64,000 bases of DNA from Cytobacillus oceanisediminis 2691 (GTDB lineage Bacteria > Bacillota > Bacilli > Bacillales > Cytobacillaceae): NCBI RefSeq assembly GCF_000294775.2, contig NZ_CP015506.1, positions 5,183,501 through 5,247,500 of the forward strand, in the 5' to 3' direction. The position numbers were made by a program, and so were the translations under genes. Below the pieces are notes generated by a model, which worked only from the letters and a program-made list of their open reading frames with translations, was not told where the DNA came from and did not search any database. Below, one piece after another: positions 30,817 to 41,181 of this stretch (positions are counted from its first letter, which is position 1; each line of letters starts with the position of its first letter).

Positions 30817-31779
30817 TTATTTAATAACAAGATTTGGCTTTTTCTTTAGACTATGGCGTCCTTCGACAAAGCGGACCGTACCTGATTTGGCACGCATGAC
30901 AAGCGAATGGGTCGAACCATACGAACCTTTAAATTGTACCCCTTTAAGAAGCTCTCCGTCTGTTACACCTGTTGCAGCAAAAATGGCATCATCACCTTTT
31001 ACCAGGTCTTCCATAAGAAGGACTTTATTAATATCGAGGCCCATCTTCAAGCAGCGCTCAGCCTCTGCGTCATTTTGCGGAAGAAGTTTTCCTTGAATTT
31101 CTCCGCCAAGGCACTTAAGGGCAACAGCTGCCAATACGCCTTCAGGTGCTCCACCAGAACCGAACAGAATATCAACGCCAGTCTCATCAAATGCGGTATT
31201 AATGGCTCCAGCCACGTCCCCATCATTGATCAATTTAATTCTGGCACCAGCTTCGCGAAGCTGGCTGATGATGTGCTCATGGCGCTCACGGTTAAGCACT
31301 GTAGCCACAACATCCTGGATATCTTTATTTTTTGCTCTTGCGACCGCTTTCAAATTATCCAAAACAGAAGCGTTAATGTCAATTTGTCCAACCGCTTCAG
31401 GACCGACTGCAATTTTGTCCATGTACATATCCGGAGCATGCAGAAGGTTTCCGTGGTCAGCTACCGCAAGAACAGCTAATGCATTCCAGCCTCCAGATGC
31501 TACGATGTTGGTGCCTTCGAGCGGATCGACAGCAACATCTACACGCGGACCATAGCCTGTTCCAAGCTTTTCCCCGATATAAAGCATTGGCGCTTCATCC
31601 ATTTCGCCCTCTCCGATAACAACTGTTCCCTTCATTGGCACAGTATCGAATACATCTCTCATTGCAGAAGTAGCAGCATCATCCGCTTCATCTTTTAATC
31701 CGCGGCCCATCCAGCGTGCTGATGCTAAAGCGGCACCTTCTGTTACGCGAACTAATTCCATTGACAAACTTCTTTCCAT
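30817..31779 (-). CDS. glpX: Class II fructose-1,6-bisphosphatase GlpX
   Basis: This gluconeogenic enzyme removes the C1 phosphate of fructose 1,6-bisphosphate. It is 320 residues from the ATG of [20 protein letters not shown], which has GGGGAGG eight bases upstream. Metal-binding motifs of the lithium-sensitive phosphatase fold are visible in [18 protein letters not shown] and [16 protein letters not shown]. The neighbours murA, tal and fbaA place it among central-carbon genes. Confidence 0.95.
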   Translation of the reverse strand: MERSLSMELVRVTEGAALASARWMGRGLKDEADDAATSAMRDVFDTVPMKGTVVIGEGEMDEAPMLYIGEKLGTGYGPRVDVAVDPLEGTNIVASGGWNALAVLAVADHGNLLHAPDMYMDKIAVGPEAVGQIDINASVLDNLKAVARAKNKDIQDVVATVLNRERHEHIISQLREAGARIKLINDGDVAGAINTAFDETGVDILFGSGGAPEGVLAAVALKCLGGEIQGKLLPQNDAEAERCLKMGLDINKVLLMEDLVKGDDAIFAATGVTDGELLKGVQFKGSYGSTHSLVMRAKSGTVRFVEGRHSLKKKPNLVIK

Positions 31780-31945
31780 CGATTCTTCCTCCCCAGATTC
31801 TAAGGCTGGCAGCATGGCGAATGCAGACCGGCTATTACCGCCGGCACCGCAAAAGCCCGCCTTAATTTATATTTGTCTGCTGATGTCACTTAGGCTTTGG
31901 CCCAAGTAAATCAGTCAGCTGTCAATATCTCAAGATGTTTCTCTA

Positions 31946-33232
31946 TTATGCGTTCTTCATTTGTTCCATTTCGTCTTTGCTCATTTCTTCGCGCCAGATT
32001 GTGGCACCGAGTCCATTCAGCTTTTCAACAAGGTGGCTATAGCCTCTGTCGATATGCTCTAAACCAGTGATTTCGGTAACTCCCTCAGCCATCAAGCCGG
32101 CAATTACCAGTGCTGCGCCTGCGCGCAAATCACTCGCCTTAACTTTAGCACCCTGAAGCTGAATTGGCCCATTGATGATTGCCGAGCGTCCTTCAACTTT
32201 AATGTTGGCATTCATCCTGCGCAGCTCATCAATATGCTTGAAACGGGCACTATAAATGGTATCCGTAACCATGCTTGTCCCTTCTGCACCAGTTAACAGA
32301 GAAGTCAGCGGCTGCTGAAGGTCTGTTGGGAATCCAGGATACACAAGCGTTTTAATATCCACTGCTTTCATTTTTTCAGCTGGCCCGACAAATACCTGAT
32401 CGTCGTTCGTTTCAACCTGAACGCCCATTTCGCGCAGCTTTGCTATTAGGGACTCAAGGTGATGGGGGATGACATTGTCAATCAGCACACCTTCTCCAGC
32501 CGCTGCACCAACAATCATATAGGTCCCCGCTTCAATCCGGTCTGGGATAATCGTATGCTGGCAGCCATGCAGCTGGTCTACGCCATCGATGCGGATCACA
32601 TCTGTGCCGGCACCCTTGATTTTCGCCCCCATATTGGTTAAAAGCGTAGCAACATCAATGATTTCAGGCTCTTTTGCAGCATTTTCAATTATTGTTCTGC
32701 CTTTTGCCCTGACAGCAGCAAGCATGATATTGATGGTTGCCCCAACGCTGACAACATCGAGATAAATACGGGCTCCGCGAAGCTCATCGGCACGAAGGTA
32801 AATGGCTCCCTGCTCATTGGTCACACGCGCGCCAAGAGCTTCAAAACCTTTGATATGCTGGTCAATCGGCCTTGGTCCGAGATGACATCCTCCAGGAAGT
32901 CCAATAACCGCTTTTTTAAATCGGCCGAGCATCGCTCCCATTAAATAATAGGAAGCGCGTAATTTTTTCACTTTTCCGTTCGGCAAAGGCATGGAAATCA
33001 TGGAAGAGGGATCCACTGTCATATCATTTTCAGAGAATTCGACAGTGCCCCCTATTTCTTCAAGCAAATCTTTTAGAATTTGTACATCCGAAATATCCGG
33101 CAAACCTTCAATTGTCACAGGGGATTCCGCTAAAATGGTAGCTGGAATCAATGCTACAGCACTATTCTTCGCTCCGCTGATCCGGACTGTTCCTTTTAAT
33201 GGATATCCGCCTGCAATCATTAGCTTTTCCAT
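31946..33232 (-). CDS. murA: UDP-N-acetylglucosamine 1-carboxyvinyltransferase
   Basis: This enzyme transfers enolpyruvate from PEP to UDP-GlcNAc, the first committed step of peptidoglycan synthesis. It is 428 residues. The fosfomycin-reactive cysteine is in [20 protein letters not shown] near residue 117. Position between tal and glpX corresponds to the second Bacillus paralogue (murAB/murZ), so another copy probably exists elsewhere. It has GGGAG before its ATG and a 530-base gap upstream. Confidence 0.95.
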   Translation of the reverse strand: MEKLMIAGGYPLKGTVRISGAKNSAVALIPATILAESPVTIEGLPDISDVQILKDLLEEIGGTVEFSENDMTVDPSSMISMPLPNGKVKKLRASYYLMGAMLGRFKKAVIGLPGGCHLGPRPIDQHIKGFEALGARVTNEQGAIYLRADELRGARIYLDVVSVGATINIMLAAVRAKGRTIIENAAKEPEIIDVATLLTNMGAKIKGAGTDVIRIDGVDQLHGCQHTIIPDRIEAGTYMIVGAAAGEGVLIDNVIPHHLESLIAKLREMGVQVETNDDQVFVGPAEKMKAVDIKTLVYPGFPTDLQQPLTSLLTGAEGTSMVTDTIYSARFKHIDELRRMNANIKVEGRSAIINGPIQLQGAKVKASDLRAGAALVIAGLMAEGVTEITGLEHIDRGYSHLVEKLNGLGATIWREEMSKDEMEQMKNA

Positions 33233-33640
33233 TTGTAACTCCCTTCTAAGCCGTTGTTAAAACACTCATGCTGACATTTGACTTCAATATTATAAAAATT
33301 GATAGCCCTTACAGCAAAAGCTACACACTACTTTTCTAACCAATTCCGCCAGAAAATAGCCCCAGATTCTATAAGAAACCAAATAGGCCTGTCTATTTTT
33401 AATATCGGAAAAATAGTCTTTGGGAAAATATGCACTTTCATATTATCATGTATCTGCATTTTGCAACATCGCAAGATGAACATGGAACAATTTTCCATTC
33501 GTTTTTTACAGATTCCGACATTATCTTTATCCTATAGTTTACACGAAAAATCAAATCTCATGTATTGTATTCAAAAAAAGTTAAAATTAAGAGAGAAGCA
33601 CTAAAATCCGGGGTACAAATGATGGGGCTGGCTTTGCTCA
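33233..33640. other. Gap upstream of murA
   Basis: These are about 400 A/T-rich bases with no credible gene. A weak promoter-like TTTGCT with TATAAT eighteen bases on is seen near 33290-33320 on the minus strand. Nothing else stands out until the repeat at 33641. Confidence 0.4.
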
Positions 33641-33712
33641 AGAAAAGCGCAGGCGCCTTGCCCACCCCCGACACCTCGAGGGGTAGGCTGCTTGCGCTAG
33701 ACAGCTCTCAAA
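33641..33712. repeat. Short family 1 repeat between tal and murA
   Basis: AAGAAAAGCGCAGGCGCC at one end and CCTCGAGGGGTAGGCTGC with TTGCGCTAGACAGC at the other are the family ends, here separated by only about twenty bases. The tail matches that of the long copy at 12711-13000. Confidence 0.7.
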
Positions 33713-33763
33713 GTATTAAATAAGCAAAGCCAGTATCCTAAAGTTATTTTTTCGCAGATTCCA

Positions 33764-34408
33764 TTATCCTCTTGAGTTCCAGTCTGCCAGGAATGCTTCG
33801 ATTCCCTTATCTGTCAGAGGATGGTTGAATAATTGCTGGATGACTTTATAAGGAACTGTCGCAATATGAGCTCCTCTTAATGCTGCATCCGTCACGTGCT
33901 GAGGATGTCTGATGGAAGCGGCAATGATTTCTGTATCAATGTCATGAATCGCAAAGATTTCTGCGATTGTGGAAATGAGATCCAGACCGTTATGGCCAAT
34001 ATCGTCCAAACGTCCAAGGAATGGAGAAACGTATGTAGCACCTGCTCTTGCAGCAAGCAGCGCCTGGTTTGCACTGAAAATTAACGTTACATTTGTTTTA
34101 ATGCCTTCTTTCGAGAAAGCACTTACTGCTTTTAGGCCATCGGGTGTCATTGGCACCTTGATTGTGATGTTTGGTGCAATCGCTGCCAGCTCTCTTCCTT
34201 CTTTAATCATGCCTTCAGCATCAAGGGCGATGACCTCGGCGCTTACTGAGCCTGGCACCAAATCCGTGATTTCGCGAAGACGGTCAGGGAAGGATACATT
34301 CTTTTCCTTTGCCACCAATGATGGATTGGTTGTTACCCCTGCTACTACTCCAAGGGCATATGCTTCTTTAATTTCGTCCATGTTTGCTGTATCGATGAAA
34401 AACTTCAT
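33764..34408 (-). CDS. tal: Transaldolase (TalC-type)
   Basis: This 214-residue short transaldolase/fructose-6-phosphate aldolase family protein transfers dihydroxyacetone units in the pentose phosphate pathway. The Schiff-base lysine is in [15 protein letters not shown] near residue 83. The N-terminal [16 protein letters not shown] and the [10 protein letters not shown] motif are typical. Synteny with fbaA and murA matches ywjH of B. subtilis, a transaldolase rather than an aldolase. Confidence 0.93.
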   Translation of the reverse strand: MKFFIDTANMDEIKEAYALGVVAGVTTNPSLVAKEKNVSFPDRLREITDLVPGSVSAEVIALDAEGMIKEGRELAAIAPNITIKVPMTPDGLKAVSAFSKEGIKTNVTLIFSANQALLAARAGATYVSPFLGRLDDIGHNGLDLISTIAEIFAIHDIDTEIIAASIRHPQHVTDAALRGAHIATVPYKVIQQLFNHPLTDKGIEAFLADWNSRG

Positions 34409-34553
34409 AATAATCCCACCTTGTTTAATATTTTGATGATTTTTGTTGCGGATATCTATGTATTATTAAATAAAGTTGTGATTCTGTAAAGCCTTACATT
34501 TGGAAGCAGAAATCCCCAGCTGGCACTCAGCGAACCGCCGGATAAAATACAGG

Positions 34554-34583
34554 GAAACCGCCTCTAAATCTAGAAGCGGTTTC
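34554..34583 (-). terminator. Hairpin downstream of fbaA
   Basis: GAAACCGCCTCTA and TAGAAGCGGTTTC pair at 12 of 13 positions, 18 bases past the fbaA stop. The following T run is weak, so partial read-through into tal is possible. Confidence 0.65.
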
Positions 34584-34600
34584 TTATCCAATGATATTTA

Positions 34601-35458
34601 TTATGCTTTGTTTGAAGAACCGAACTCGCGCATTTTGCCGATTACAGTTTCTTTAATCGCTTCGCGTGCTGGTCCTAAGTATTTGCGTGGATCGTATACT
34701 TCTGTGTCTGCTGCCAATACTTCGCGAACGCGTTTTGCAGAAGCAATTTGGTTTTCAGTGTTTACATTGATTTTTGCAGTTCCTAAAGAGATAGACTTTT
34801 GGATATCCTTTGTTGGGATTCCAGTTCCGCCATGAAGAACTAAAGGAACACCAGTAAGGCTTCCGATCTCTTCCATTTCAGCAAAGCCAAGATTTGGCTC
34901 ACCTTTATATGGGCCATGAACAGAACCTAGTGCAGGAGCAAGGCAGTCGATGCCTGTGCGTTTTACCAGTTCTTCACATTCTTTAGCATCAGCATAAATA
35001 ACGCCATCAGCAACAACATCGTCTTCCTGTCCGCCGACAGTTCCTAACTCCGCTTCTACTGAAACGCCTTTTGAATGTGCATATTCAACTACTTTTGAAG
35101 TAGTCTCAACGTTTTGTTCAAATGGATCATGTGAAGCATCGATCATAACGGATGTGAATCCTGCATCAATTGCTTCTTTACATTTATCAAAACTTGAACC
35201 GTGGTCTAAGTGGATAGCCACTGGAACGGTAATTTTGTAATCTTCCAGCAGTCCTTCAACCATCTTTACAACCGTTTTGAAACCGCCCATGTATCGTGCA
35301 GCACCTTCGGAAACACCAAGGATAACAGGTGATTTTTCTTCTTCTGCCGCCTGCAGGATAGCTTGAGTAAACTCAAGGTTGTTTAAGTTAAATTGACCTA
35401 CTGCATAGCCTTCTGATTTTGCTTTATTAAGCATTTCAGTCATAGAAACTAAAGGCAT
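34601..35458 (-). CDS. fbaA: Class II fructose-bisphosphate aldolase
   Basis: This zinc-dependent glycolytic aldolase cleaves fructose 1,6-bisphosphate. It is 285 residues. Zinc ligands are in [17 protein letters not shown] near residue 83 and in [10 protein letters not shown] near residue 208. The N-terminal [20 protein letters not shown] is typical of the FbaA group. AAGGAGGAAG precedes the ATG. It lies downstream of spo0F. Confidence 0.97.
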   Translation of the reverse strand: MPLVSMTEMLNKAKSEGYAVGQFNLNNLEFTQAILQAAEEEKSPVILGVSEGAARYMGGFKTVVKMVEGLLEDYKITVPVAIHLDHGSSFDKCKEAIDAGFTSVMIDASHDPFEQNVETTSKVVEYAHSKGVSVEAELGTVGGQEDDVVADGVIYADAKECEELVKRTGIDCLAPALGSVHGPYKGEPNLGFAEMEEIGSLTGVPLVLHGGTGIPTKDIQKSISLGTAKINVNTENQIASAKRVREVLAADTEVYDPRKYLGPAREAIKETVIGKMREFGSSNKA

Positions 35459-35712
35459 TTTTCTTCCTCCTTATTGATAATCGTTTAAGTTCGTCAGACT
35501 AAATACTGTTAAAGTTTTCCCCTTAACACTATCGAATATGTACCCTTAAAATAGTCCGCTAAACGAAGACGATCCTTTGGAATTCATCTGTTATCATACC
35601 AAAAAGGACTTAGAAAAGCCATTATTCCAGAGCGTTTTTGTTAATTGTCATAAAGCAAACGCTATCATTTTTATAGCGATGGAATTTCAGGTTAAAAAAG
35701 GTTAATTTTGGA

Positions 35713-36087
35713 TTATTTCGAGTTAGGTACAGGCAAATATTTCTTTACCGCTGCCCTGATGTCATCAATATCGAATGGCTTCGCAAAGTGAGTAAGAGCT
35801 CCCAAATCCTTGGCCTCCTGAATCATATCGAGTTCACCATATGCAGTCATGATAATGACGCGGATATCTTTATCCACCACTCTCATTCTTTTTAAAATTT
35901 CAATCCCGTCCATTCCCGGTATTTTCATGTCGAGAAGAACAAGATCAGGCGAATGCTTGGAAACAATGTCGAGAGCCTGGACTCCATTGGCAGCCTGGTA
36001 TGTGTCGTACCCTTCTTTCTGTAGTACCTCATTAAGCAAAATACGGATTCCGAACTGATCATCTACAATTAATATTTTCCCTTTCAT
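35713..36087 (-). CDS. spo0F: Sporulation phosphorelay response regulator Spo0F
   Basis: This 124-residue single-domain receiver accepts phosphate from sporulation kinases and passes it to Spo0B. The acidic pocket is DD at 9-10, and the phosphorylated aspartate is Asp53 in [13 protein letters not shown]. The conserved Lys is in [11 protein letters not shown] near 103. The start ([16 protein letters not shown]) has GAGGTGG upstream; a longer frame reaches toward the promoter region. There is no output domain, as expected. Confidence 0.97.
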   Translation of the reverse strand: MKGKILIVDDQFGIRILLNEVLQKEGYDTYQAANGVQALDIVSKHSPDLVLLDMKIPGMDGIEILKRMRVVDKDIRVIIMTAYGELDMIQEAKDLGALTHFAKPFDIDDIRAAVKKYLPVPNSK

Positions 36088-36185
36088 CAAGCCACCTCTT
36101 CCTGTCGTATTAAAAGCACTTAGGTTTAAAACCAATACTGAATTATGACTGCAGGTCACTTAACTATACATTCTCCTACAGCTAA

Positions 36186-36213
36186 ATTCTCTGTGAAACA
36201 TGATTATTCCTGC
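36186..36213 (-). promoter_or_regulatory. Sigma-H promoter of spo0F
   Basis: GCAGGAATA (36205-36213), 12 bases, AGAGAAT (36186-36192) on the minus strand fully satisfy the sigma-H consensus RNAGGAWWW and RNNGAAT. spo0F of B. subtilis is likewise sigma-H dependent. Confidence 0.75.
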
Positions 36214-36241
36214 TGGTATTTGCAATTTCAAATGTGAATAT

Positions 36242-36270
36242 TTTACCTTTCCCTTCCTTTTCACTATAAT
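36242..36270 (+). promoter_or_regulatory. Sigma-A promoter of ywjG
   Basis: TTTACC (36242-36247), 17 bases, TATAAT (36265-36270), 38 bases before the TTG start. It faces away from the spo0F promoter. Confidence 0.65.
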
Positions 36271-36308
36271 AGAACCGCTAAGTGCAGTGACCGAAGGAGT
36301 GAAATAAT

Positions 36309-36830
36309 TTGCTAAAGATGTTTTCTACCCAGCTGACAGGCTTGTTTAAAAGACTTCAGGAAAAGGAAGAGTTTTCCATCGAGGACAGTGCACGCTTATT
36401 GGCTCAGGCTGCCGCCGGTGATGGGAAAATATATATTTATGGTACAAAAGAAATGGCTGCAATCGGCTATGAAGCCGTTCAAAGCCAGGAACCGCTTAGA
36501 GATGCAGCGATTTTGAAAAGTGATGAGGAAGTCTCAGAAACAGACAGAGTAATCATCTTCTCAAGACATTCAGATGATGAAGACGCAGCCGCTCTGGCAA
36601 AATCTTTGTCCGAAAAAGGAATTCCCTTTGTGGCAGTGAGCACCATCAAAACCGAAAGCAGTGAAAATCTCGCTGATTTGGCTGATGTCCATATTGATTT
36701 AAAGCTTGCTAAAGGGCTTCTGCCTGATGAAGAAGGAAACCGCTTCGGCTATCCGGCTTCCATGGCTGCTTTATTTGTTTATTATGGAATTAAGTTTACG
36801 ATTGAAGAGATTTTGGCGGAGTATGAATAA
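36309..36830 (+). CDS. ywjG: Conserved protein YwjG (DUF2529), SIS-like
   Basis: This 173-residue protein resembles a sugar-isomerase (SIS) fold: GDGKIYIYGTKEMAAIGYEA near residue 37 and DRVIIFSRHSDDEDAAALA near residue 79 resemble the phosphosugar-binding strands. The family sits between spo0F and pyrG in Bacillaceae; its function is not established to my knowledge. The start is a TTG nine bases after GAAGGAG. It is one of the few plus-strand genes here and ends facing the catabolic island. Confidence 0.85.
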   Translation: MLKMFSTQLTGLFKRLQEKEEFSIEDSARLLAQAAAGDGKIYIYGTKEMAAIGYEAVQSQEPLRDAAILKSDEEVSETDRVIIFSRHSDDEDAAALAKSLSEKGIPFVAVSTIKTESSENLADLADVHIDLKLAKGLLPDEEGNRFGYPASMAALFVYYGIKFTIEEILAEYE

Positions 36831-36836
36831 TAGATG

Positions 36837-36873
36837 AGCAGAATCAGCACCCACTTCGAGGGCTGATTCTGCT
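36837..36873. terminator. Bidirectional terminator between ywjG and the catabolic operon
   Basis: AGCAGAATCAGC and GCTGATTCTGCT form a 12-bp stem around 13 bases. It separates convergent ywjG and the hexulose-phosphate synthase-like gene. Confidence 0.85.
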
Positions 36874-36874
36874 G

Positions 36875-37501
36875 TCATTTTTGTAGGTTGTTTTTTATTG
36901 CCGAGCTAGCTTCTTTTGGGGCTTGATTCCCTGTAATGGCACTTCCAACAATGACTACATCGGCAATACTGTCCTTCAATTCTCCGATTGTTTTTTCTGA
37001 AATCCCGCCTGCAATAGCAACCTCTATGTCATTTAACCCTTTTACCAGGCTAAATAAATCGGGATCTGCTATAGCCCCCTCTTTCTGCATATCCTTTCCT
37101 ATATGGAGACAAAATAAGTCCGCCCCTAAATCATATAGGCTCTTTACTCTTTCTGCGTCCTGAACTCCCAGCAAATCAATCATAATTCTTCTATTGGCGG
37201 TATTTGCAATCTCTAATGCCTGTTTTATCGTGCTGTCATGTGAAAAGCCCATCACAGTCATAATGTCCGCCCCTGCTCTAAAGGCCTGTTCTGCTTCATA
37301 TTTTCCTGCGTCACAAGTTTTCATATCCGCCACAATTGTTTTATCTGGATAAGCAGCCTTCATTTCCCGAATTATCTTCATACCATATTCTTTAATCACG
37401 CCCGTTCCGATCTCAATCCAATCTATATTTTCACAAGTTTCATCTGCAATACGGAAACATTCCTGCTCGGTTAAACGGTCAAGTGCAAGCTGAATTTTCA
37501 C
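36875..37501 (-). CDS. 3-hexulose-6-phosphate synthase-like protein
   Basis: This 208-residue protein of the orotidine-phosphate decarboxylase superfamily starts MKIQLALDRLTEQE. It carries VADMKTCDAGKYEAEQAFRA, the metal and phosphate site. DMKT is the form typical of hexulose-phosphate synthases (HxlA), whereas ketogulonate-phosphate decarboxylases (UlaD) usually have DAK. The start is a GTG five bases after GGAGAA. It is the last gene of the island, and a hairpin separates it from the reductase gene. A matching isomerase gene lies at 45078. The reaction in vivo is uncertain. Confidence 0.8.
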   Translation of the reverse strand: MKIQLALDRLTEQECFRIADETCENIDWIEIGTGVIKEYGMKIIREMKAAYPDKTIVADMKTCDAGKYEAEQAFRAGADIMTVMGFSHDSTIKQALEIANTANRRIMIDLLGVQDAERVKSLYDLGADLFCLHIGKDMQKEGAIADPDLFSLVKGLNDIEVAIAGGISEKTIGELKDSIADVVIVGSAITGNQAPKEASSAIKNNLQK

Positions 37502-37553
37502 TTCTATTCTCCTTCGTTTAGAATTGTATTTTAAAAAGGAAGAAGCCTGAAAC

Positions 37554-37579
37554 AAAAACCACAGGAATACTTCCTGTGG
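37554..37579 (-). terminator. Intra-operon hairpin before the synthase-like gene
   Basis: CCACAGGAA and TTCCTGTGG form a 9-bp stem (37559-37579), followed on the minus strand by TTTTTGTTT. It lies 14 bases past the uxuB stop and 52 bases before the next start, so it should reduce transcription of the last gene. Confidence 0.8.
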
Positions 37580-37593
37580 CCCTATTTTTCATA

Positions 37594-38433
37594 TTAAACT
37601 CCTGAGTATGCCATAAATCCGCCGTCAACTGGTACTGTAACACCTGTTACAAAACCCGAGTATTCTTCGTCAGCCAGCCACAGCAGTACACCAAGCAAAT
37701 CTTTCGGCTGGCCAAACCTTTTCATTGGTGTATGAGCAATAATTTTCTCTGACCTGGCCGTATGGGAACCATCTTGATTCAATAATAAATTGCGGTTCTG
37801 AGTTGTTAAGAAAAAGCCCGGTGCAATTGCATTTACCCGCAAACCTGTTTCTGCGAAATGTACAGCCATCCACATTGTAAAATTGTTAATGGCTGATTTG
37901 GCTGCACTATAGGCAGGCACTTTTGTCATTGGTGAGTAGGAACTCATTGATGAGATATTAATAATGATAGGCGATTCCTGCTTTAACAGTTCTTTGCCAA
38001 AAACCTGGCTGGCTAAAAAAGTTCCGGTAAAGTTGCTGGCAAATACTTGGGAGAAGCCTCTCTCATCCATATCAAAGAAGGACTTTTCAGAAGAAGGCTC
38101 CACATTATGGGTTTCTACAGAAGTAATGGCATCCGGGTGATTCCCGCCTGCACCATTAATTAATATATCCACCCTGCCAAAGTGGCTGATCACTTCTTCC
38201 CTTGCCTTTTCCAGGGATTCACGATCTAAGACGTCTGCTGCAACAGCAATCGCTGTCCCCCCTGCTTTCTCAATTTCGGCTGATACTGCAGCTCCCTTTT
38301 CTGCCGTACGATTAAGAATGGCCACTTTCACCCCATGTCTTGCGAGCTCCCTGGCCATTTCCGAGCATAGCACGCCGCTTCCGCCCGTAATTACAGCTGT
38401 TTTTCCATTTAAATTTCCGTGTATTGGAAACAT
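37594..38433 (-). CDS. uxuB: D-fructuronate reductase-like short-chain dehydrogenase
   Basis: This 279-residue SDR enzyme has the NAD(P) motif TGGSGVLCSEMARELA near residue 19 and catalytic Tyr/Lys in PAYSAAKSAINNF. Next to mannonate dehydratase, its likely job is reduction of fructuronate to mannonate (or the reverse), as for YjmF of B. subtilis. I take the ATG seven bases after AAGGAG as start; another ATG lies two codons upstream. Confidence 0.82.
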   Translation of the reverse strand: MFPIHGNLNGKTAVITGGSGVLCSEMARELARHGVKVAILNRTAEKGAAVSAEIEKAGGTAIAVAADVLDRESLEKAREEVISHFGRVDILINGAGGNHPDAITSVETHNVEPSSEKSFFDMDERGFSQVFASNFTGTFLASQVFGKELLKQESPIIINISSMSSYSPMTKVPAYSAAKSAINNFTMWMAVHFAETGLRVNAIAPGFFLTTQNRNLLLNQDGSHTARSEKIIAHTPMKRFGQPKDLLGVLLWLADEEYSGFVTGVTVPVDGGFMAYSGV

Positions 38434-38444
38434 TAGCATTCTCC

Positions 38445-39506
38445 TTATTTCTCAGATTGATAGGCATCCCATAATCCGTGAAGATACATTATTCCAAGAG
38501 CCCGGTCATATAATCCGTAACCTGGTCTGCATTCTTCACCCCAAAGATGCCTGCCGTGGTCAGGACGCACGTACCCCTCATATTGAATCTCAGATAACTC
38601 CTTGACGACCCCTTTAATATTGATGGAACCATCTGCTGTTAAATGAGAAGTTTCAATAAAATCACCGTTCTCGAAAATCTTTACATTTCGGATATGTGCA
38701 AATGGTGACCTTTCGGCAAATTTTCTTGCGAGTTCAACCATATCGTTTTGCGGGTTGGCCCCTAGCGATCCCGTGCAAAAAGTAATGCCGTTGGAAGGTG
38801 AATCAGAGATAGAAAGGAGCTTCTGCAGACTTTCATCTCCCGTCATGATTCGCGGCAGGCCAAAAATAGACCATGGCGGATCATCCGGGTGGATAGCCAT
38901 CTTGATGCCTGCTTCTTCTGCCACTGGCAAAATTTCCTGTAAGAAATAGCGCAGGTTTTCCCATAAGTCCTCTGCACTTACATGCTGATACGCTGCAAAT
39001 AACTCTTGAATCCGGGACATTTTCTCTGGCTCCCAGCCAGGCAGAGTCAGATCAGAAGCCTCGGAAACCGTTTTGATTAAATCTTGCGGATCCAGTTCTT
39101 CCACTTTGTTCTTTTCATAAAATAATGCCGTTGAGCCATCTGGAAGTGAGCGGTATAAGTCAGTTCGTGTCCAATCAAAGACAGGCATGAAGTTATAACA
39201 AATAACTTTAACCCCAAATTCACCCAGGTTCCGAATGGTTTTTTTATAATTTTCTATAAATAAATCCCTTTCATTGTTTCCCAACTTAATAGATTCATGT
39301 ATATTAACACTTTCCACTACATCTGCATGAAACCCAAAGGACTTTATATACTCAACTTCAGATTTGATCTCGTCTGTCTCCCAGACTTCCCCGACAGGTT
39401 TTCTGTGAAGGGCCCAAACGATTCCTTTCACATTGGGAATCTGTTTTACTTGCTCAAGGGTTACAGTATCATTATCCCTGCCATACCAGCGAAAGGTCAT
39501 ATTCAT
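38445..39506 (-). CDS. uxuA: Mannonate dehydratase
   Basis: This enzyme dehydrates D-mannonate to 2-keto-3-deoxygluconate (KDG). It is 353 residues, with the UxuA TIM-barrel features MTFRWYGRDNDTVTLEQVKQ at the start, AIHPDDPPWSIFGLPRI mid-protein and a metal-binding RPDHGRHLWGEE near the end. It overlaps the upstream aldolase stop by four bases (ATGA), so translation is coupled. Confidence 0.95.
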   Translation of the reverse strand: MNMTFRWYGRDNDTVTLEQVKQIPNVKGIVWALHRKPVGEVWETDEIKSEVEYIKSFGFHADVVESVNIHESIKLGNNERDLFIENYKKTIRNLGEFGVKVICYNFMPVFDWTRTDLYRSLPDGSTALFYEKNKVEELDPQDLIKTVSEASDLTLPGWEPEKMSRIQELFAAYQHVSAEDLWENLRYFLQEILPVAEEAGIKMAIHPDDPPWSIFGLPRIMTGDESLQKLLSISDSPSNGITFCTGSLGANPQNDMVELARKFAERSPFAHIRNVKIFENGDFIETSHLTADGSINIKGVVKELSEIQYEGYVRPDHGRHLWGEECRPGYGLYDRALGIMYLHGLWDAYQSEK

Positions 39507-40138
39507 TTTTCGGCGCCTCCATTTATAGCTTCGACATATTTTTCACAAAGTGCTTTTACTGATTCTTTACCGCCAGCTTTGTATGCCTTGTTTAAGTCAC
39601 TTCCAATTCCGGCTGCGACAGCGCCAGCTTCAAGCCACGCACCGACATTATCTAAATTCACCCCGCCAGTGGGCATGATTCGCACCTGGGGCAAGGGACC
39701 ATTGACTGCACCTATAAATGATGGATCAAAACGATTGGCCGGAAACAGCTTTACAATGTCGCAGCCATATTCGAGTGCTGTCATGATTTCAGTTATGGTC
39801 ATGCATCCAGGAAGGTATGGAATGCTGTATCGATTGCAAATCAAGGCTATATTCTTATCAAAATGCGGACTCACAACAAATTCCGCCCCATTTAAAATGG
39901 CATGACGGGCTGTTTCCGAATCCAGAACTGTCCCAGCACCGATTACACCGTCTGAACCTCTTAAAGCCTCAAACACTTTTTCCGCTGCAGGTGTAGTATA
40001 AGTCACTTCAATAGCACGAAATCCGCCTTCAATAGCTCCTTCAGAAATATTAATCGCTTCTTCAGGTGTTTTTCCGCGCACAACTGCAACCACTTTTGAT
40101 TCTACTAGCTGATTAAGTTTCTCTATTTTTAAGTTCAT
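39503..40138 (-). CDS. eda: KDPG/KHG aldolase
   Basis: This enzyme cleaves 2-keto-3-deoxy-6-phosphogluconate to pyruvate and glyceraldehyde 3-phosphate, the last step of hexuronate breakdown. It is 211 residues. The Schiff-base lysine is in YGCDIVKLFPANRF near residue 128, and the catalytic glutamate is in AIEVTYTTP. It overlaps uxuA by four bases and follows the dehydrogenase gene by 11 bases. Confidence 0.94.
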   Translation of the reverse strand: MNLKIEKLNQLVESKVVAVVRGKTPEEAINISEGAIEGGFRAIEVTYTTPAAEKVFEALRGSDGVIGAGTVLDSETARHAILNGAEFVVSPHFDKNIALICNRYSIPYLPGCMTITEIMTALEYGCDIVKLFPANRFDPSFIGAVNGPLPQVRIMPTGGVNLDNVGAWLEAGAVAAGIGSDLNKAYKAGGKESVKALCEKYVEAINGGAEK

Positions 40139-40149
40139 CTAATCTCCCC

Positions 40150-41169
40150 TTAATCGAAAACAATAACTGCTTTTCGAACCTGGTCAGGATTCTTCTCTAC
40201 ATATCGGAATGCTTCCTGCACTTCACTTATCGGAAAATGGTGGGTAATAAAACCGTTTGATTGAAGTTTTTCTACATTCAGCAGAGATACAACCTTTTCA
40301 AATTGGTTTGTCTGGAGCCGCGAACCGACAATAGTTACTTCTTTTTTCGTTATTGGCAATTGCGGAATAGAGGATGGCCGTTCATCAAACCCCAGAACAA
40401 CTACCGTGCCGGCAGGTGATACAAGATTTACGCCAAGCTCAAAGGTAGAAGGCAGACATACTGCATCAATCACTACATTTGGTCCTTCACCATCTGTCAA
40501 TTCCAATACCCGATCTTCTACAGACTCTTCCGATGCATTAATGATTTCATCTGCCCCATTTTCCTTGGCAAATGCTAGTCGTTCCTGCTTCAAATCACTG
40601 ATAATAACCCTTGCACCCTGCAGCTTCGCCATTTTTAAAATGCATATGCCTATCGGGCCGCTTCCCTGGATGAATACAGTATCTCCTTCTCCAACGGCCC
40701 CGCGCCATACAGCCTGAGCTCCAATGGTGTAGGGTTCAGCCAATACAATTTCATCCCATTCTAATGATGAATTCACAACATGAAGCTGATTTTCAGGCAG
40801 TACAAAGAATTCCCGCAACCCTCCATCTTCATGAACACCAAAAACAGATAAAGACTGACATACATTCGGGCGTCCTTTTCGGCATGCGTAGCACTCTCCG
40901 CAATAGCGGATTGGCTCCACTACAACATGGTCACCTGGTTTCATTCCTGAAACATTTGACCCGACTTCAACGACTTCTCCTGCCACTTCATGGCCAACAA
41001 TTCTTGGGTAGGTTGCAAGTGGATTTGTCCCATGGTAAATATGCATATCAGACCCGCATATTCCAACTCTTTTAACTTTTACTAGAACCTCATCAGGATT
41101 GCGGATAACTGGTTTTTCTATATCAATGACTTCCATTTCCATTGCACTTGGAATTTGTACTGCTTTCAT
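40150..41169 (-). CDS. Zinc-dependent sugar-acid dehydrogenase (RspB/L-gulonate 5-dehydrogenase-like)
   Basis: This 339-residue medium-chain dehydrogenase has the catalytic zinc site [14 protein letters not shown] and [12 protein letters not shown]. The structural zinc site is [15 protein letters not shown], and the NAD-binding loop is [14 protein letters not shown]. Operon context points to oxidation of a hexonate such as L-gulonate (to fructuronate) or galactonate. The related RspB proteins do this beside mannonate dehydratases. The exact substrate is inference. Confidence 0.85.
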   Translation of the reverse strand: MKAVQIPSAMEMEVIDIEKPVIRNPDEVLVKVKRVGICGSDMHIYHGTNPLATYPRIVGHEVAGEVVEVGSNVSGMKPGDHVVVEPIRYCGECYACRKGRPNVCQSLSVFGVHEDGGLREFFVLPENQLHVVNSSLEWDEIVLAEPYTIGAQAVWRGAVGEGDTVFIQGSGPIGICILKMAKLQGARVIISDLKQERLAFAKENGADEIINASEESVEDRVLELTDGEGPNVVIDAVCLPSTFELGVNLVSPAGTVVVLGFDERPSSIPQLPITKKEVTIVGSRLQTNQFEKVVSLLNVEKLQSNGFITHHFPISEVQEAFRYVEKNPDQVRKAVIVFD

Positions 41170-41181
41170 TATTACTACCCC

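Noticed and set aside
36875-37501. Naming the synthase-like gene ulaD (3-keto-L-gulonate-6-phosphate decarboxylase)
   Set aside because: The ADMKT motif favours the hexulose-phosphate synthase branch, though the substrate remains unproven.
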